DNA of 64,000 nucleotides from Bacillus ectoiniformans (GCF_016908875.1 NZ_JAFBES010000003.1:248001-312000), one strand, 5' to 3'; shown: positions 15,672 to 23,298, counted from the stretch's first letter. Notes: a model not told the origin generated them from the letters alone. Translations and numbers: made by a program.

Positions 15672-16511
15672 ATGAGAGAGGGAGAAAAAAAGCCAATTCC
15701 CCCAAAAATGAAAGACTTTTTTAAGAAGCGCTGGGTATTTCCAGCAGTCTATTTATTGAGTGCCGCACTATTAATTTCTGGGTTTATCTGGTATCAAGTA
15801 GCAAGTGTAGACACAGCTAAAGAAGCAGATTTAGAAGGAAATGCGCTCATTGAAGAATTTGAAGAAGAAGCAGCAGAAGTGAATTCAACGATTGAGAATA
15901 TCATGCTGCCGGTGAAAAATCAGAACGAAGCCATCGTCAAAACCAACTTTTACGATGAGAATGCTTCTGAAAAGCAGCAAGAAACGGCTTTAGTCGTTTA
16001 CAACAATACGTATCACCCTAACACAGGGATGGACTTTGCAGCGAAGGACGGAAAAAGCTTTGACGTTACAGCTGCATTAAGCGGAAAAGTTACGCAAGTA
16101 AGAGAAGATTCATTGCTTGGGAATGTTGTTGAAATCGAGCATGGCAATGGCGTAGTGACTACGTATCAATCGATTCAAGATATCGGATTAAAAGCTGGTG
16201 ACGAAGTAGCTCAAGGCGATGTGATTGGAAAAGCGGGTCAAAGTCTTTTCAATGAAAAAGCAGGCATCCACGTACATTTTGAAGTAAGAAAAGATGGAGT
16301 GGCGCTAAATCCGCAAGAATTCTTCAATAAACCAGTATCGGCGATTGAAGAAGTCGTCAATGAGGAGAAAGAAGAAGCGACTGAACAAGAAAACCAAGGT
16401 GCTGCTGAGGAAAGCAAGGATGCAGCTGAAGAATCAGAGCAAGAATCAAGCAAACTTGAAGATCAAAGCAATAGCCAAGAAGATACGAACGAGGAAAAAA
16501 GCAGCTCTTAA
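15672..16511 (+). CDS. spoIIQ: Stage II sporulation protein Q
   Basis: Forespore membrane protein that pairs with mother-cell SpoIIIAH to form the engulfment zipper and feeding channel. It has 279 residues: a cytoplasmic basic N-terminus, one membrane helix (about 20-40), a LytM/M23 domain (about 105-210), then a long acidic E/Q/S-rich tail. In the metal-binding motif, Asn (N-T-G-M-D) stands where M23 enzymes have His, while the C-terminal H-V-H is kept. ATG 15672 is preferred, with GAGGTG 6 nt upstream. Confidence 0.9.
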   Translation: MREGEKKPIPPKMKDFFKKRWVFPAVYLLSAALLISGFIWYQVASVDTAKEADLEGNALIEEFEEEAAEVNSTIENIMLPVKNQNEAIVKTNFYDENASEKQQETALVVYNNTYHPNTGMDFAAKDGKSFDVTAALSGKVTQVREDSLLGNVVEIEHGNGVVTTYQSIQDIGLKAGDEVAQGDVIGKAGQSLFNEKAGIHVHFEVRKDGVALNPQEFFNKPVSAIEEVVNEEKEEATEQENQGAAEESKDAAEESEQESSKLEDQSNSQEDTNEEKSSS

Positions 16512-16527
16512 TGAGCTGTTTTTTTTC
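16502..16527 (+). terminator. Terminator of spoIIQ
   Basis: CAGCTC (16502-16507) pairs with GAGCTG (16513-16518) around the stop codon, followed by eight T and flanked by an A-run on the 5' side. Confidence 0.85.
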
Positions 16528-16553
16528 GTATGCAGAAATAACCGCAGTAGTTA

Positions 16554-16582
16554 TCATATTTTCCGGCTCGCGCTCGTATAGT
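16554..16582 (+). promoter_or_regulatory. SigE promoter of spoIIID
   Basis: TCATATT (16554-16560) matches the SigE -35 consensus KMATATT fully. After 14 nt, CGTATAGT (16575-16582) matches CATAYAMT at six of eight positions. spoIIID is SigE-dependent in B. subtilis. The leader to the GTG is about 210 nt and includes a 7-bp hairpin AAGAAAG/CTTTCTT near 16684-16707; no other gene is visible there. Confidence 0.65.
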
Positions 16583-16802
16583 AAGAATAAAACCTGCAAT
16601 AGAAATTTAGAGGGAGTGTTTGAGGTGAGGGGTCGTTAGACGAGCAAACGCCGATTAGCAGAGTGAGCAGACTATATGCCGAAAAGAAAGAAAGTGAAAG
16701 CTTTCTTACCGCAGAAGGGATACATGCGGGACGATATTATTCAACGAAGCGAAAGCGAGTCTCATTTCACACGTCTCACATCCAATAAGGGAGGCGAGCG
16801 TT

Positions 16803-17063
16803 GTGCACGATTACATCAAGGAGAGAACCATCAGGATCGGAGAATATATCGTGGAGACAAGAAAGACCGTACGTGTAATAGCCAAAGAGTTTGGTGTATC
16901 CAAAAGCACCGTTCATAAGGATTTAACAGAAAGACTGCCGGAAATCAATGCGGAACTCGCACAGCGGGTCAAAGCCATATTGGATTACCACAAATCAATT
17001 CGGCATCTAAGAGGAGGAGAAGCGACAAAGAAAAAATATTTAAAAGAAGAAGCATTAAACTAA
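16803..17063 (+). CDS. spoIIID: Stage III sporulation transcription factor SpoIIID
   Basis: DNA-binding regulator of the mother-cell cascade that modulates SigE genes and promotes sigK expression. The 86-residue product holds a helix-turn-helix (T-V-R-V-I-A-K-E-F-G-V-S-K-S-T-V-H-K-D, about 23-41) and a basic C-terminal helix. GTG 16803 follows AGGGAGG by 8 nt. The order spoIIQ-spoIIID-mbl matches B. subtilis. Confidence 0.95.
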   Translation: MHDYIKERTIRIGEYIVETRKTVRVIAKEFGVSKSTVHKDLTERLPEINAELAQRVKAILDYHKSIRHLRGGEATKKKYLKEEALN

Positions 17064-17067
17064 AGTT

Positions 17068-17102
17068 AAGCATCTGCCTCTTAATCGGGCGGATGCTTTT
17101 TG
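17068..17102 (+). terminator. Terminator of spoIIID
   Basis: An 11-bp stem (17068-17078 with 17088-17098, one wobble) is followed by a T-run. Confidence 0.88.
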
Positions 17103-17149
17103 CTGTGACGGTCAAGCTGCTGTGTGAGAAGAGTAGAATGATGCACTTT

Positions 17150-17566
17150 GGCAGGAATAATTGGTGTTTTGGAAAGAATACGAGGTCAAACGGAAAGAAA
17201 AGAAGCCGGACTGGAAAGAATATCGAGCTAAACGGAAAGAATAAATGGCAAAATAGAAAGAATGCGGCGATATCGGCTGAGCGGAGATCGCTGAATCAAG
17301 TGATCGGCAGGAATCTGTAGCGTTTTGGAAAGAATAAGGAGCTAAGTAGCAAGAATATGAAGTGAATTAGAAAGAATAAATGGCAAAACAGAAAGAATGC
17401 GACGATACCGACTGAGCGGAGATCGCTGAATCAAGTGATCGGCAGGAATCTAGGTCATTTTGGACAGAATAAGGAGCAAAATAGAAAGATTATGCCGTGA
17501 AATAGAAAAAATAAATGGCAAAACAGAAAGAATATGACGCGAATCGGAAAGAATCAACCACCCCTT
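17150..17566 (+). repeat. Intergenic array of 21-nt units in 135-nt higher-order blocks
   Basis: Seventeen units resembling RGAAAGAAT followed by a 12-nt spacer occur with exact 21-nt spacing: 17150, 17171, 17192, 17213, 17234, 17255; 17306, 17327, 17348, 17369, 17390; 17441, 17462, 17483, 17504, 17525, 17546. The three blocks are separated by two near-identical 42-nt linkers (17264-17305, 17399-17440), each ending in a hairpin GATCGCT-GAATCA-AGTGATC. Blocks two and three start with GGCAGGAAT, as does the first. Segments 17234-17368 and 17369-17503 are tandem 135-nt copies. One frame encodes degenerate K-E-Y-x-x-K heptads interrupted by stops. No gene is supported here. From 17567 to 17710 I see only C-rich then AT-rich sequence, presumably carrying the mbl promoter. 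Confidence 0.9.
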
Positions 17567-17810
17567 AGAGAGAAGACCTCGCGCAAACACCGCAAATCAC
17601 CCCCAACGACCAAACGCCAAAAGTAATTTCCCCCCCATGCTCACAGTCAAGAAACAAAATATTAATAATTTATCAATTATTATACAATTTAGGATCATTT
17701 TTATTTCAAATATGATAAAATAAAAAATTGGGAAATATAACTTGTATCATATGAAAATTGACATAGAAACGATGAAAATGACAGCTGTTTTTATAAAAGG
17801 AGGTTACTTT

Positions 17811-18812
17811 ATGCTCTCTAAAGATATTGGAATAGATCTTGGGACTGCAAATGTATTAATTCATGTAAAAGGCCAAGGGATCGTTCTTAACGAACCATCG
17901 GTAGTAGCAATAGATAAGAATACGAATAAAGTGCTGGCAGTTGGTGAAGAAGCTCGCCGCATGGTGGGCAGAACGCCGGGTAACATTATTGCGATTCGCC
18001 CTTTAAAAGATGGGGTGATTGCGGACTTTGATATTACAGAATCTATGCTGAAGCACTTTTTAACCAAGTTAAATGTAAAAGGAATTCTGTCTAAACCGCG
18101 GATATTAATCTGCTGTCCGACGAATATCACAAGCGTCGAGCAAAAAGCGATTCGTGAAGCAGCTGAAAAAAGCGGCGGGAAAACAATTTATTTAGAAGAA
18201 GAACCGAAAGTCGCAGCGATCGGAGCAGGGATGGATATCTTTGAACCGAGCGGCAACATGGTTGTTGATATTGGTGGCGGAACGACGGATGTAGCCGTTC
18301 TATCAATGGGGTCAATCGTCACTGCGTCATCCATTAAGATGGCCGGCGATAACTTTGATGCTGAGATTCTTAGCTACATTAAAAAAGAGTACAAGCTGTT
18401 AATCGGTGAGCGGACAGCAGAAGATATTAAAGTGAATATCGGAACGGTGTACCCTAACGGCCGAAATGAAGAAATGGACATTCGCGGACGGGATATGGTC
18501 ACTGGACTTCCTCGCACCATGAAAGTGTATTCAGGTGAAATTGAGGAAGCTTTGAGAGAGTCAGTGGCTGTCATTGTTCAAGCGGCGAAAAATGTACTTG
18601 AGCAAACCCCTCCTGAGCTGTCAGCAGATATTATTGACCGCGGAGTCATTTTAACAGGCGGCGGTGCTTTGCTGCATGGAATGGATCAGCTTTTAGCGGA
18701 AGAATTAAAGCTTCCTGTTTTAGTAGCTGAAAACCCAATGGACTGTGTTGCGATTGGCACAGGAATAATGCTTGATAATATCGAAAAGCTTTCAAAAAAG
18801 AAAATTAAGTAA
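17811..18812 (+). CDS. mbl: MreB-like rod-shape protein Mbl
   Basis: Actin-like ATPase whose filaments guide lateral wall synthesis. The 333-residue product has the same length as B. subtilis Mbl. The actin-fold motifs are intact: phosphate 1 G-I-D-L-G-T-A-N near the start, phosphate 2 V-V-D-I-G-G-G-T-T-D, and adenosine L-T-G-G-G-A-L-L near residue 283. ATG 17811 follows AAAGGAGG; the longer frame from 17742 has no site. TATGAT at 17711 is a possible -10, but I see no convincing -35. Position after spoIIID favours Mbl over MreB. Confidence 0.96.
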   Translation: MLSKDIGIDLGTANVLIHVKGQGIVLNEPSVVAIDKNTNKVLAVGEEARRMVGRTPGNIIAIRPLKDGVIADFDITESMLKHFLTKLNVKGILSKPRILICCPTNITSVEQKAIREAAEKSGGKTIYLEEEPKVAAIGAGMDIFEPSGNMVVDIGGGTTDVAVLSMGSIVTASSIKMAGDNFDAEILSYIKKEYKLLIGERTAEDIKVNIGTVYPNGRNEEMDIRGRDMVTGLPRTMKVYSGEIEEALRESVAVIVQAAKNVLEQTPPELSADIIDRGVILTGGGALLHGMDQLLAEELKLPVLVAENPMDCVAIGTGIMLDNIEKLSKKKIK

Positions 18813-18818
18813 TACAAG

Positions 18819-18848
18819 ACAAGCGAGGCGGGTTTCCGTCTCACTTGT
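18819..18848 (+). terminator. Hairpin after mbl, weak terminator
   Basis: ACAAG-GAG-CGG pairs with CCG-CTC-CTTGT with one mismatch and one wobble (18819-18831 with 18836-18848). No T-run follows, so termination may be partial or factor-assisted. Confidence 0.5.
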
Positions 18849-19010
18849 TCTCCTCTCAGTATAATGCCTTCATAGAAAATAAGCCCTTTGACTATAGTCT
18901 TTCATTCGCGGTAATCAACCAAGAACTGTCTCCTTCTTTCAATGGAAATTTAACAATTATTAATATTAGGTGGCACGTCACATTCAAGAGTAACTGCCTG
19001 GTCTATAAAA

Positions 19011-19019
19011 TGTTATAAT
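19011..19019 (+). promoter_or_regulatory. Extended -10 promoter candidate for flhO
   Basis: TGTTATAAT is an extended -10 with a perfect TATAAT hexamer at 19014-19019, 32 nt before the flhO ATG. No clear SigD motif (TAAA / GCCGATAT) was seen upstream, although B. subtilis flhOP is SigD-dependent. Confidence 0.5.
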
Positions 19020-19051
19020 AAACCAAACAACCTAAACAATGAGGTGAAAGG

Positions 19052-19888
19052 ATGTTTAGAGGATTTTATACAGCAGCATCCGGTATGATCGCTCAGCAGC
19101 GTCGGACTGAAATGCTGACTAACAACATGTCTAATGCGAATACTCCTGGCTATAAAGCCGACCAATCCTCTATGCGCGCGTTTCCTGAAATGCTCCTTCA
19201 GCGCATGGATCAAGTGTCAATACCGACAAAGAAGAAATTAAACCTGCCATTTGAGCCTCGCTTAGGGTCAGTGAATACAGGTGTTTATATGCAAGAAACG
19301 ATGCCTCTTTTTGCACAGGGGGATCTTCGTGAAACAGGTGCTAAAACGGATCTAGCTTTATTAGATATCTCGATGCCGGTCAATGAAGAATCTGGCCAGA
19401 GCGGAATGGTTTTTTATACCGTGCAAGGCTCTGACGGAGTGACCCGCTACACGCGTAATGGAAATTTCACACTTGATGCAGAGGGGTACTTAACGACGGC
19501 AAGCGGGCATTACGTCCTTAGCCAACAGGGACAGAGAATTCAATTGAACTCTGACCAGTATACGGTCGATGAAACTGGACAAATTACTGAAAATGGCGCA
19601 GCGGCTGGACGAATAGGTGTCGCTTTAGCAGCGAATCCGAATGTTCTGGTTAAAGAGGGAGATGGATTATTTCGTTCAGAAGGCGGAGAACTTCCAGATG
19701 CGTATACGCAAAATGAAGCTCAATTTCAGATGAAACAAGGGTTTTTAGAAGCATCCAATACGGATGCTGCGAGAACAATGACGGATATGCTGACGGCTTA
19801 CCGGGCATTTGAAGCGAATCAAAAAATACTAACTGCCTATGACCGCAGCATGGAGAAAGCCGCAAACGAAATTGGCCGCGTGAACTAA
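19052..19888 (+). CDS. flhO: Flagellar rod/hook-basal body protein FlhO
   Basis: A distal rod component of the FlgF/FlgG family, 278 residues. The N-terminal flagellar motif T-A-A-S-G-M-I-A-Q-Q-R-R-T-E-M-L-T-N-N-M and A-N-T-P-G-Y-K-A are present, as is the C-terminal family helix E-A-S-N-T-D-A-A-R-T-M-T-D-M-L with Y-R-A-F-E-A-N-Q-K. GAGGTGAAAGG precedes ATG 19052. The flhO-flhP pair lies directly after mbl as in B. subtilis, showing that the organism carries flagellar genes. Confidence 0.93.
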   Translation: MFRGFYTAASGMIAQQRRTEMLTNNMSNANTPGYKADQSSMRAFPEMLLQRMDQVSIPTKKKLNLPFEPRLGSVNTGVYMQETMPLFAQGDLRETGAKTDLALLDISMPVNEESGQSGMVFYTVQGSDGVTRYTRNGNFTLDAEGYLTTASGHYVLSQQGQRIQLNSDQYTVDETGQITENGAAAGRIGVALAANPNVLVKEGDGLFRSEGGELPDAYTQNEAQFQMKQGFLEASNTDAARTMTDMLTAYRAFEANQKILTAYDRSMEKAANEIGRVN

Positions 19889-19910
19889 ACTCCTAAAAGG
19901 TGGAAATGAA

Positions 19911-20732
19911 ATGAACCGTACAATGATTACAGCTGTGAATACACTTGGTCAATTACAGCAAAAACTAGATATCATCAGCCATAATATGAGCAACGTGGAC
20001 ACGAATGGCTATAAGCGCCGTGAAGCGACGTTTGCGGAGTTAATCAATCAGCAGTCATTAAATATGCTTAGACAAGATCAGGAAATTGGCCGGTTAACAC
20101 CTCCGGGCATTCGAGTCGGAGCGGGCGCCAAAATTGCTCAGTCTCAAGTCATAGGCTCGCAAGGCAGCTTGCAGACAACTGGACGCCAGCTTGATTTTGC
20201 CTTTACAAAAGAAAATCAATTCTTTAAAGTATTAGTGCAGGAAGATGGACAAGGTCAAGTTCATTACACTCGCGATGGAGCTTTCTCTGTGACGCCGGTC
20301 AATAATAATGAAGTGATGCTTGTTACGAACGAAGGCCACCCTGTGCTTGATGAAAATGATAATATCATCACGTTTAGTTCAGAGAACGGCCCAATTTCTT
20401 TGCGAGAAGGCGGAGTCTTAACTATAGGTGAGGCACAGACGGTTAACTTAGGCGTTGTGCAAGTCAACCGTCCGCAGTTTCTCGAGCAAAAAGGAGCCAA
20501 CTTTTTTACACTTCCAGCGAATCCCGCTGTTCCGGAAGACCAAATCATGCGGAATTTAGCGGCTCTTGAACGAAATGAAATCGGCTTGCAGCAAAGTACA
20601 CTTGAAAAATCAAATGTGGATTTTGCAAAAGAGATGGCTGAACTGACAAATGTACAGCGCTCTTATCAATTTCAGTCCCGTGCGATCTCTCTATCAGATC
20701 AAATGATGGGATTGGTTAACGGTATACGGTAG
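19911..20732 (+). CDS. flhP: Flagellar rod/hook-basal body protein FlhP
   Basis: The second FlgG-like rod protein, 273 residues, 22 nt after flhO and so cotranscribed. Conserved N-terminus I-I-S-H-N-M-S-N-V-D-T-N-G-Y-K-R-R and C-terminal helix E-K-S-N-V-D-F-A-K-E-M-A-E-L-T. AAAAGGTGGAAATG supports ATG 19911. In B. subtilis FlhO and FlhP are required for hook attachment. Confidence 0.93.
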   Translation: MNRTMITAVNTLGQLQQKLDIISHNMSNVDTNGYKRREATFAELINQQSLNMLRQDQEIGRLTPPGIRVGAGAKIAQSQVIGSQGSLQTTGRQLDFAFTKENQFFKVLVQEDGQGQVHYTRDGAFSVTPVNNNEVMLVTNEGHPVLDENDNIITFSSENGPISLREGGVLTIGEAQTVNLGVVQVNRPQFLEQKGANFFTLPANPAVPEDQIMRNLAALERNEIGLQQSTLEKSNVDFAKEMAELTNVQRSYQFQSRAISLSDQMMGLVNGIR

Positions 20733-20745
20733 AGGTGAGGAAACT

Positions 20746-20952
20746 GTGACAGATAACTTAAGGAAAACGACTAAACGCACCCGTCTCACACCCCTCGGCC
20801 GTTTTGTCGTAGGTTTCTTTTTCTTCTTGGTGACTGCCACATTAGGAGCCATTGTAGGTTACAGTCTAATTGGAGAAGGAAACCCTTTAGAAGTTTTTTT
20901 ACCATCAACATGGATACATTTAGTGGAAGTGTTGATCAATAGCATAGGTTAA
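20746..20952 (+). CDS. EpuA-family small membrane protein
   Basis: A 68-residue protein with a basic N-terminus (R-K-T-T-K-R-T-R-L-T-P-L-G-R) and one or two hydrophobic stretches. It resembles the EpuA family (PF11772), often labelled 'DNA-directed RNA polymerase subunit beta' in databases, a label that topology does not support. The GTG start at 20746 follows AGAGGTGAGG. It lies 13 nt after flhP and 12 nt before fabZ, so is part of that operon. The function is unknown. Confidence 0.72.
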   Translation: MTDNLRKTTKRTRLTPLGRFVVGFFFFLVTATLGAIVGYSLIGEGNPLEVFLPSTWIHLVEVLINSIG

Positions 20953-20964
20953 GGTGGGGGAAAT

Positions 20965-21387
20965 ATGTTAGATATTCAGCAGATTAAAGAGATTATTCCG
21001 CATCGCTATCCATTCTTGCTCGTTGATAAAATCATTGAAGTAGAAGATGGAAAAAAAGCGGTGGGCATTAAAAACGTGACGGCCAATGAAGAGTTTTTTA
21101 ATGGGCATTTTCCTGACTATCCGGTCATGCCGGGGGTATTAATTGTGGAAGCTTTAGCCCAAGTTGGCGCCGTAGCCATGCTGAAGAAAGAAGAAAATCG
21201 CGGCCGTTTGGCTTTCTTTGCAGGAATTGACCAGTGCCGTTTTAAGCGCCAGGTGACGCCTGGAGACCAGCTTCGTCTTGAGGTAGAGATGGTTCGCCTG
21301 CGCGGCTCTATCGGCAAAGGCAAAGCCCTAGCGACTGTAGATGGAGAAGTAGTTTGCGAAGCGGAGATTATGTTTGCACTTCAATAA
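20965..21387 (+). CDS. fabZ: (3R)-hydroxyacyl-ACP dehydratase FabZ
   Basis: Hot-dog fold dehydratase of type II fatty-acid elongation, 140 residues. Catalytic H48 lies in [13 protein letters not shown] and catalytic E62 in [18 protein letters not shown] precedes ATG 20965. It closes the flhO-flhP-epuA-fabZ unit, in the same position as in B. subtilis (ywpB). Confidence 0.97.
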   Translation: MLDIQQIKEIIPHRYPFLLVDKIIEVEDGKKAVGIKNVTANEEFFNGHFPDYPVMPGVLIVEALAQVGAVAMLKKEENRGRLAFFAGIDQCRFKRQVTPGDQLRLEVEMVRLRGSIGKGKALATVDGEVVCEAEIMFALQ

Positions 21388-21400
21388 GAAGAACGCATGA

Positions 21401-21433
21401 AAGCAGCCAGACAAAAGTCTGGCTGCTTTTTTA
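21401..21433 (+). terminator. Terminator of fabZ
   Basis: A perfect 12-bp stem (21401-21412 with 21417-21428), a 4-nt loop and a T-run. Confidence 0.93.
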
Positions 21434-21434
21434 T

Positions 21435-21470
21435 GGGGACTGTCCCCAAATCACTTGTAAAAAAGTGATT
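21435..21470 (+). repeat. Palindromic element, distant GGGGAC-type repeat
   Basis: GGGGAC-T-GTCCCC (21435-21447) is followed at once by the 8-bp inverted repeat AATCACTT/AAGTGATT (21449-21456, 21463-21470). It resembles the GGGGTCAG elements at 37.42, 37.83 and 49.56 kb in its first half only, so membership of that family is tentative. Confidence 0.45.
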
Positions 21471-21546
21471 ATTTTAAAAGAAAATGGGAATTATAAAAGA
21501 TAGGCTGATCGATATTCAAATATGTAAAATAAAGGAGAGATTGATG

Positions 21547-21831
21547 ATGAATAAAAGACTGTTGCAAATGATAGGAGGTTCTGCATTAGCGGCTATGCTT
21601 CTTGCAGGATGTGGAAATGAGGAGCCGGTGGAAGAAGAAAATCCGGCAGAAGAGGAAGAGATGCAAGAAGAAGAGACGCAAGAGGAAGAGCCGGCAACTG
21701 AAGAAGAAATGCAGGAAGAACCAGCAACTGAAGGAGAAAATATGGAAGAAGATATGCAGCAAGAAGAAAATCAAGTGGAAGAAAACGGTGACGTGGACGA
21801 AAGCGGCGTAACCGAAGAAGAGAATAAGTAA
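21547..21831 (+). CDS. Acidic low-complexity lipoprotein
   Basis: A 94-residue predicted lipoprotein. A short basic N-terminus and hydrophobic stretch end in the lipobox L-L-A-G-C, where the cysteine would be lipidated after signal peptidase II cleavage. The mature part is almost entirely E with P, Q, T and N, and includes repeats of E-E-E-x-x-Q-E-E. AAAGGAGAG suits ATG 21547 better than 21544. It resembles no family I know and has no predicted fold. It has its own terminator. Confidence 0.75.
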   Translation: MNKRLLQMIGGSALAAMLLAGCGNEEPVEEENPAEEEEMQEEETQEEEPATEEEMQEEPATEGENMEEDMQQEENQVEENGDVDESGVTEEENK

Positions 21832-21835
21832 GAAC

Positions 21836-21884
21836 AAAGAGGTCAGGTTTCCCCCATACAGTGGAGAGAGCCTGACCCCTTTTT
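21836..21884 (+). terminator. Terminator after the acidic lipoprotein gene
   Basis: GGTCAGG (21841-21847) pairs with CCTGACC (21871-21877); outer A/T pairs extend the stem with one mismatch. A T-run follows. The loop is long (23 nt). Confidence 0.72.
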
Positions 21885-22059
21885 CACATTTACACTTCGG
21901 TAAAATTATCCTCTTGTAGTTTGGCGAAAGGAAAATTAAACTATTTATAGTAGCAATCTGAAAATCAATAAAAGTTTTGTCATTTTCCCCTCCGTTATGA
22001 TAAAGTAATAGACGATGTATTTTATTAAGAGTGGGAAAGTACAAGCTAGGAGGTACTTA

Positions 22060-22464
22060 TTGCAAATGTTAAGTAATTTATCTCAAGGTGTGAAAATAAG
22101 TATCACTCGTTCGATCACAACTTCTTTCACGCAATATATGAATAGCATATCTTGGAGTGAAAAAGCATTTAACCTTGAAGATTTCGTTAGTGGGTGGAGA
22201 AATTATATTAACGAAAGCGCTTCATGGTATAGCCAAATCAGTGATGAAATGAAAGCTGACCCCGTGTTCCATCAAGAACTGGCTGGGAAGATTAATGAAG
22301 TGATCGACAAAATTTTAACGGAACCCGCATCACAAGAACAGCTCGATCAATTAAACACTCTTCAAAAAGAACTAGGCACAAGCTATGAGATCTCATGCAA
22401 GGCCGAAGCGAAATTTTTTATAGACTATTTAACTGAAGAACTAAAAAAAAAGCAGAGCCGTTAA
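22060..22464 (+). CDS. Hypothetical protein, probable N-terminal part of a frameshifted gene
   Basis: A 134-residue helical, mainly polar protein with no signal peptide or membrane helix; I do not recognise the family. AGGAGG (22048-22053) is spaced 6 nt from TTG 22060 and 12 nt from the in-frame ATG 22066, so either could be used. It ends L-K-K-K-Q-S-R just after an A9 run at 22443-22451. The next 61 codons are open in the -1 frame with similar composition but no start codon (see the next entry). The gene may therefore really encode about 195 residues. Confidence 0.6.
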   Translation: MQMLSNLSQGVKISITRSITTSFTQYMNSISWSEKAFNLEDFVSGWRNYINESASWYSQISDEMKADPVFHQELAGKINEVIDKILTEPASQEQLDQLNTLQKELGTSYEISCKAEAKFFIDYLTEELKKKQSR

Positions 22465-22637
22465 GCCCTGCAGATGAAGCCGAATTAAAGGTAGCTTCTA
22501 TTCTTTACTATCGTGCTTACGAGAAAGAGCTTCCACTGCTTGATTACAGTAAGCAGGATATTCAATATATAATCAGATTGCTTAATGTGACGATCAGAAC
22601 GGGTGAGAACCGTTTGGAATCCGAAAACGTTCATTAA
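22437..22637 (+). pseudogene. Out-of-frame continuation of the hypothetical gene
   Basis: The -1 frame is open from just after TGA at 22434 to TAA at 22635. After the A9 run it encodes 61 residues starting A-E-P-L-S-P-A-D-E-A-E-L-K and ending E-S-E-N-V-H. Composition looks like real coding sequence, but there is no usable start codon before it. The A-AAA-AAG heptamer sits in frame in the upstream gene. This is either an indel (real or sequencing) or programmed -1 slippage. Confidence 0.55.
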
Positions 22638-22650
22638 ATATATAAATAGA

Positions 22651-22680
22651 AATGAACCTGGGCCGCCCATCAGGTTCATT
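22651..22680. terminator. Bidirectional terminator between the hypothetical gene and ywpF
   Basis: A perfect 10-bp stem AATGAACCTG/CAGGTTCATT (22651-22660, 22671-22680) lies between convergent genes, with T-rich sequence on the plus side. On the minus strand only a short U stretch follows. Confidence 0.7.
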
Positions 22681-23116
22681 TTGCTGTTCTTTTCGAAATG
22701 GGCACATTTTTACGCTTTTGAATGCGTGTATTAAATGAGTCAAGAAGGTCTTGGTCGCTAACGCCTTCCTCAATAAGGTCTGCGAGCACTTGCTTGGCGT
22801 ATTCATTGCGCATTTGAAGCAGTCTTCCTTCAAAAATCGCACTAATTCCACTAGTTAAATACGTAACTTCCCTCAGCTGTACAGAGAAAATAGCCGGATC
22901 ATTATCCGGGTGAGTAATTAATGCATGTACTTCAATTGCTTCTTCCTGATGCTGAATCTTCTGGAGTGTGTCATTGTAGGATTCACTCATAAACACCTCA
23001 ATCAGCCAAGAGCGATGTTCGTCTTCGCGATTGATAATCAAGCCGTCAATCAATTCCACTTCCTTGATTTCACTGTGATCGTTTATAAAAAAGCCGGCAA
23101 TTTTAAATGTTTTCAT
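22676..23116 (-). CDS. ywpF: YwpF-like family protein
   Basis: A 146-residue cytosolic-looking protein starting M-K-T-F-K-I-A-G-F, matching the YwpF-like family (PF14183) in length, start and position near fabZ and ssbB. No catalytic motif is evident; the C-terminus is basic. AAGGAGAAATTTC precedes the ATG on the minus strand. The function is unknown. Confidence 0.78.
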   Translation of the reverse strand: MKTFKIAGFFINDHSEIKEVELIDGLIINREDEHRSWLIEVFMSESYNDTLQKIQHQEEAIEVHALITHPDNDPAIFSVQLREVTYLTSGISAIFEGRLLQMRNEYAKQVLADLIEEGVSDQDLLDSFNTRIQKRKNVPISKRTAK

Positions 23117-23253
23117 GAAATTTCTCCTTCCATCAGAAAAGGCTTATAAAAAAAGTATATCACGTTCCTATTATTAACTCCTACTCCCAACAAAAAAATT
23201 AAAAATATGCGGTTTTGTTACTTTCTAGCAGGAAATTCGACTCTTCCTCTAAG

Positions 23254-23298
23254 AAAGTGCCCTTTTTCAGCAAGTTTCTGCCGAGAAAGTAACATTTT
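23254..23298 (+). promoter_or_regulatory. Candidate ComK boxes upstream of ssbB
   Basis: Two AT-box-like motifs, AAAG-N5-TTTT at 23254-23266 and 23286-23298, are separated by 19 nt (32 nt start to start). ComK binds pairs of AAAA-N5-TTTT boxes with spacers of 8, 18 or 31 nt. Each box has one mismatch. B. subtilis ssbB is ComK-controlled. Confidence 0.5.

Noticed and set aside
16676-16918. 80-codon ORF overlapping spoIIID
   Set aside because: It lies in the spoIIID leader and coding region in another frame, with basic random-looking content and no family.
17093-17320. 75-codon ORF rich in N-G-K-N
   Set aside because: It is produced by the 21-nt repeat read in another frame, starts inside the spoIIID terminator and has no ribosome binding site.
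17150-17566. CRISPR array
   Set aside because: Units are 9 nt with 12-nt spacers that partly resemble one another, and the copies are degenerate. Neither size nor spacer uniqueness fits CRISPR, and no cas gene is near.
21586-22044. 152-codon minus-strand ORF antisense to the acidic lipoprotein gene
   Set aside because: Its F/L-rich product is the mirror of the GAA/GAG-rich coding strand; no start site or family.
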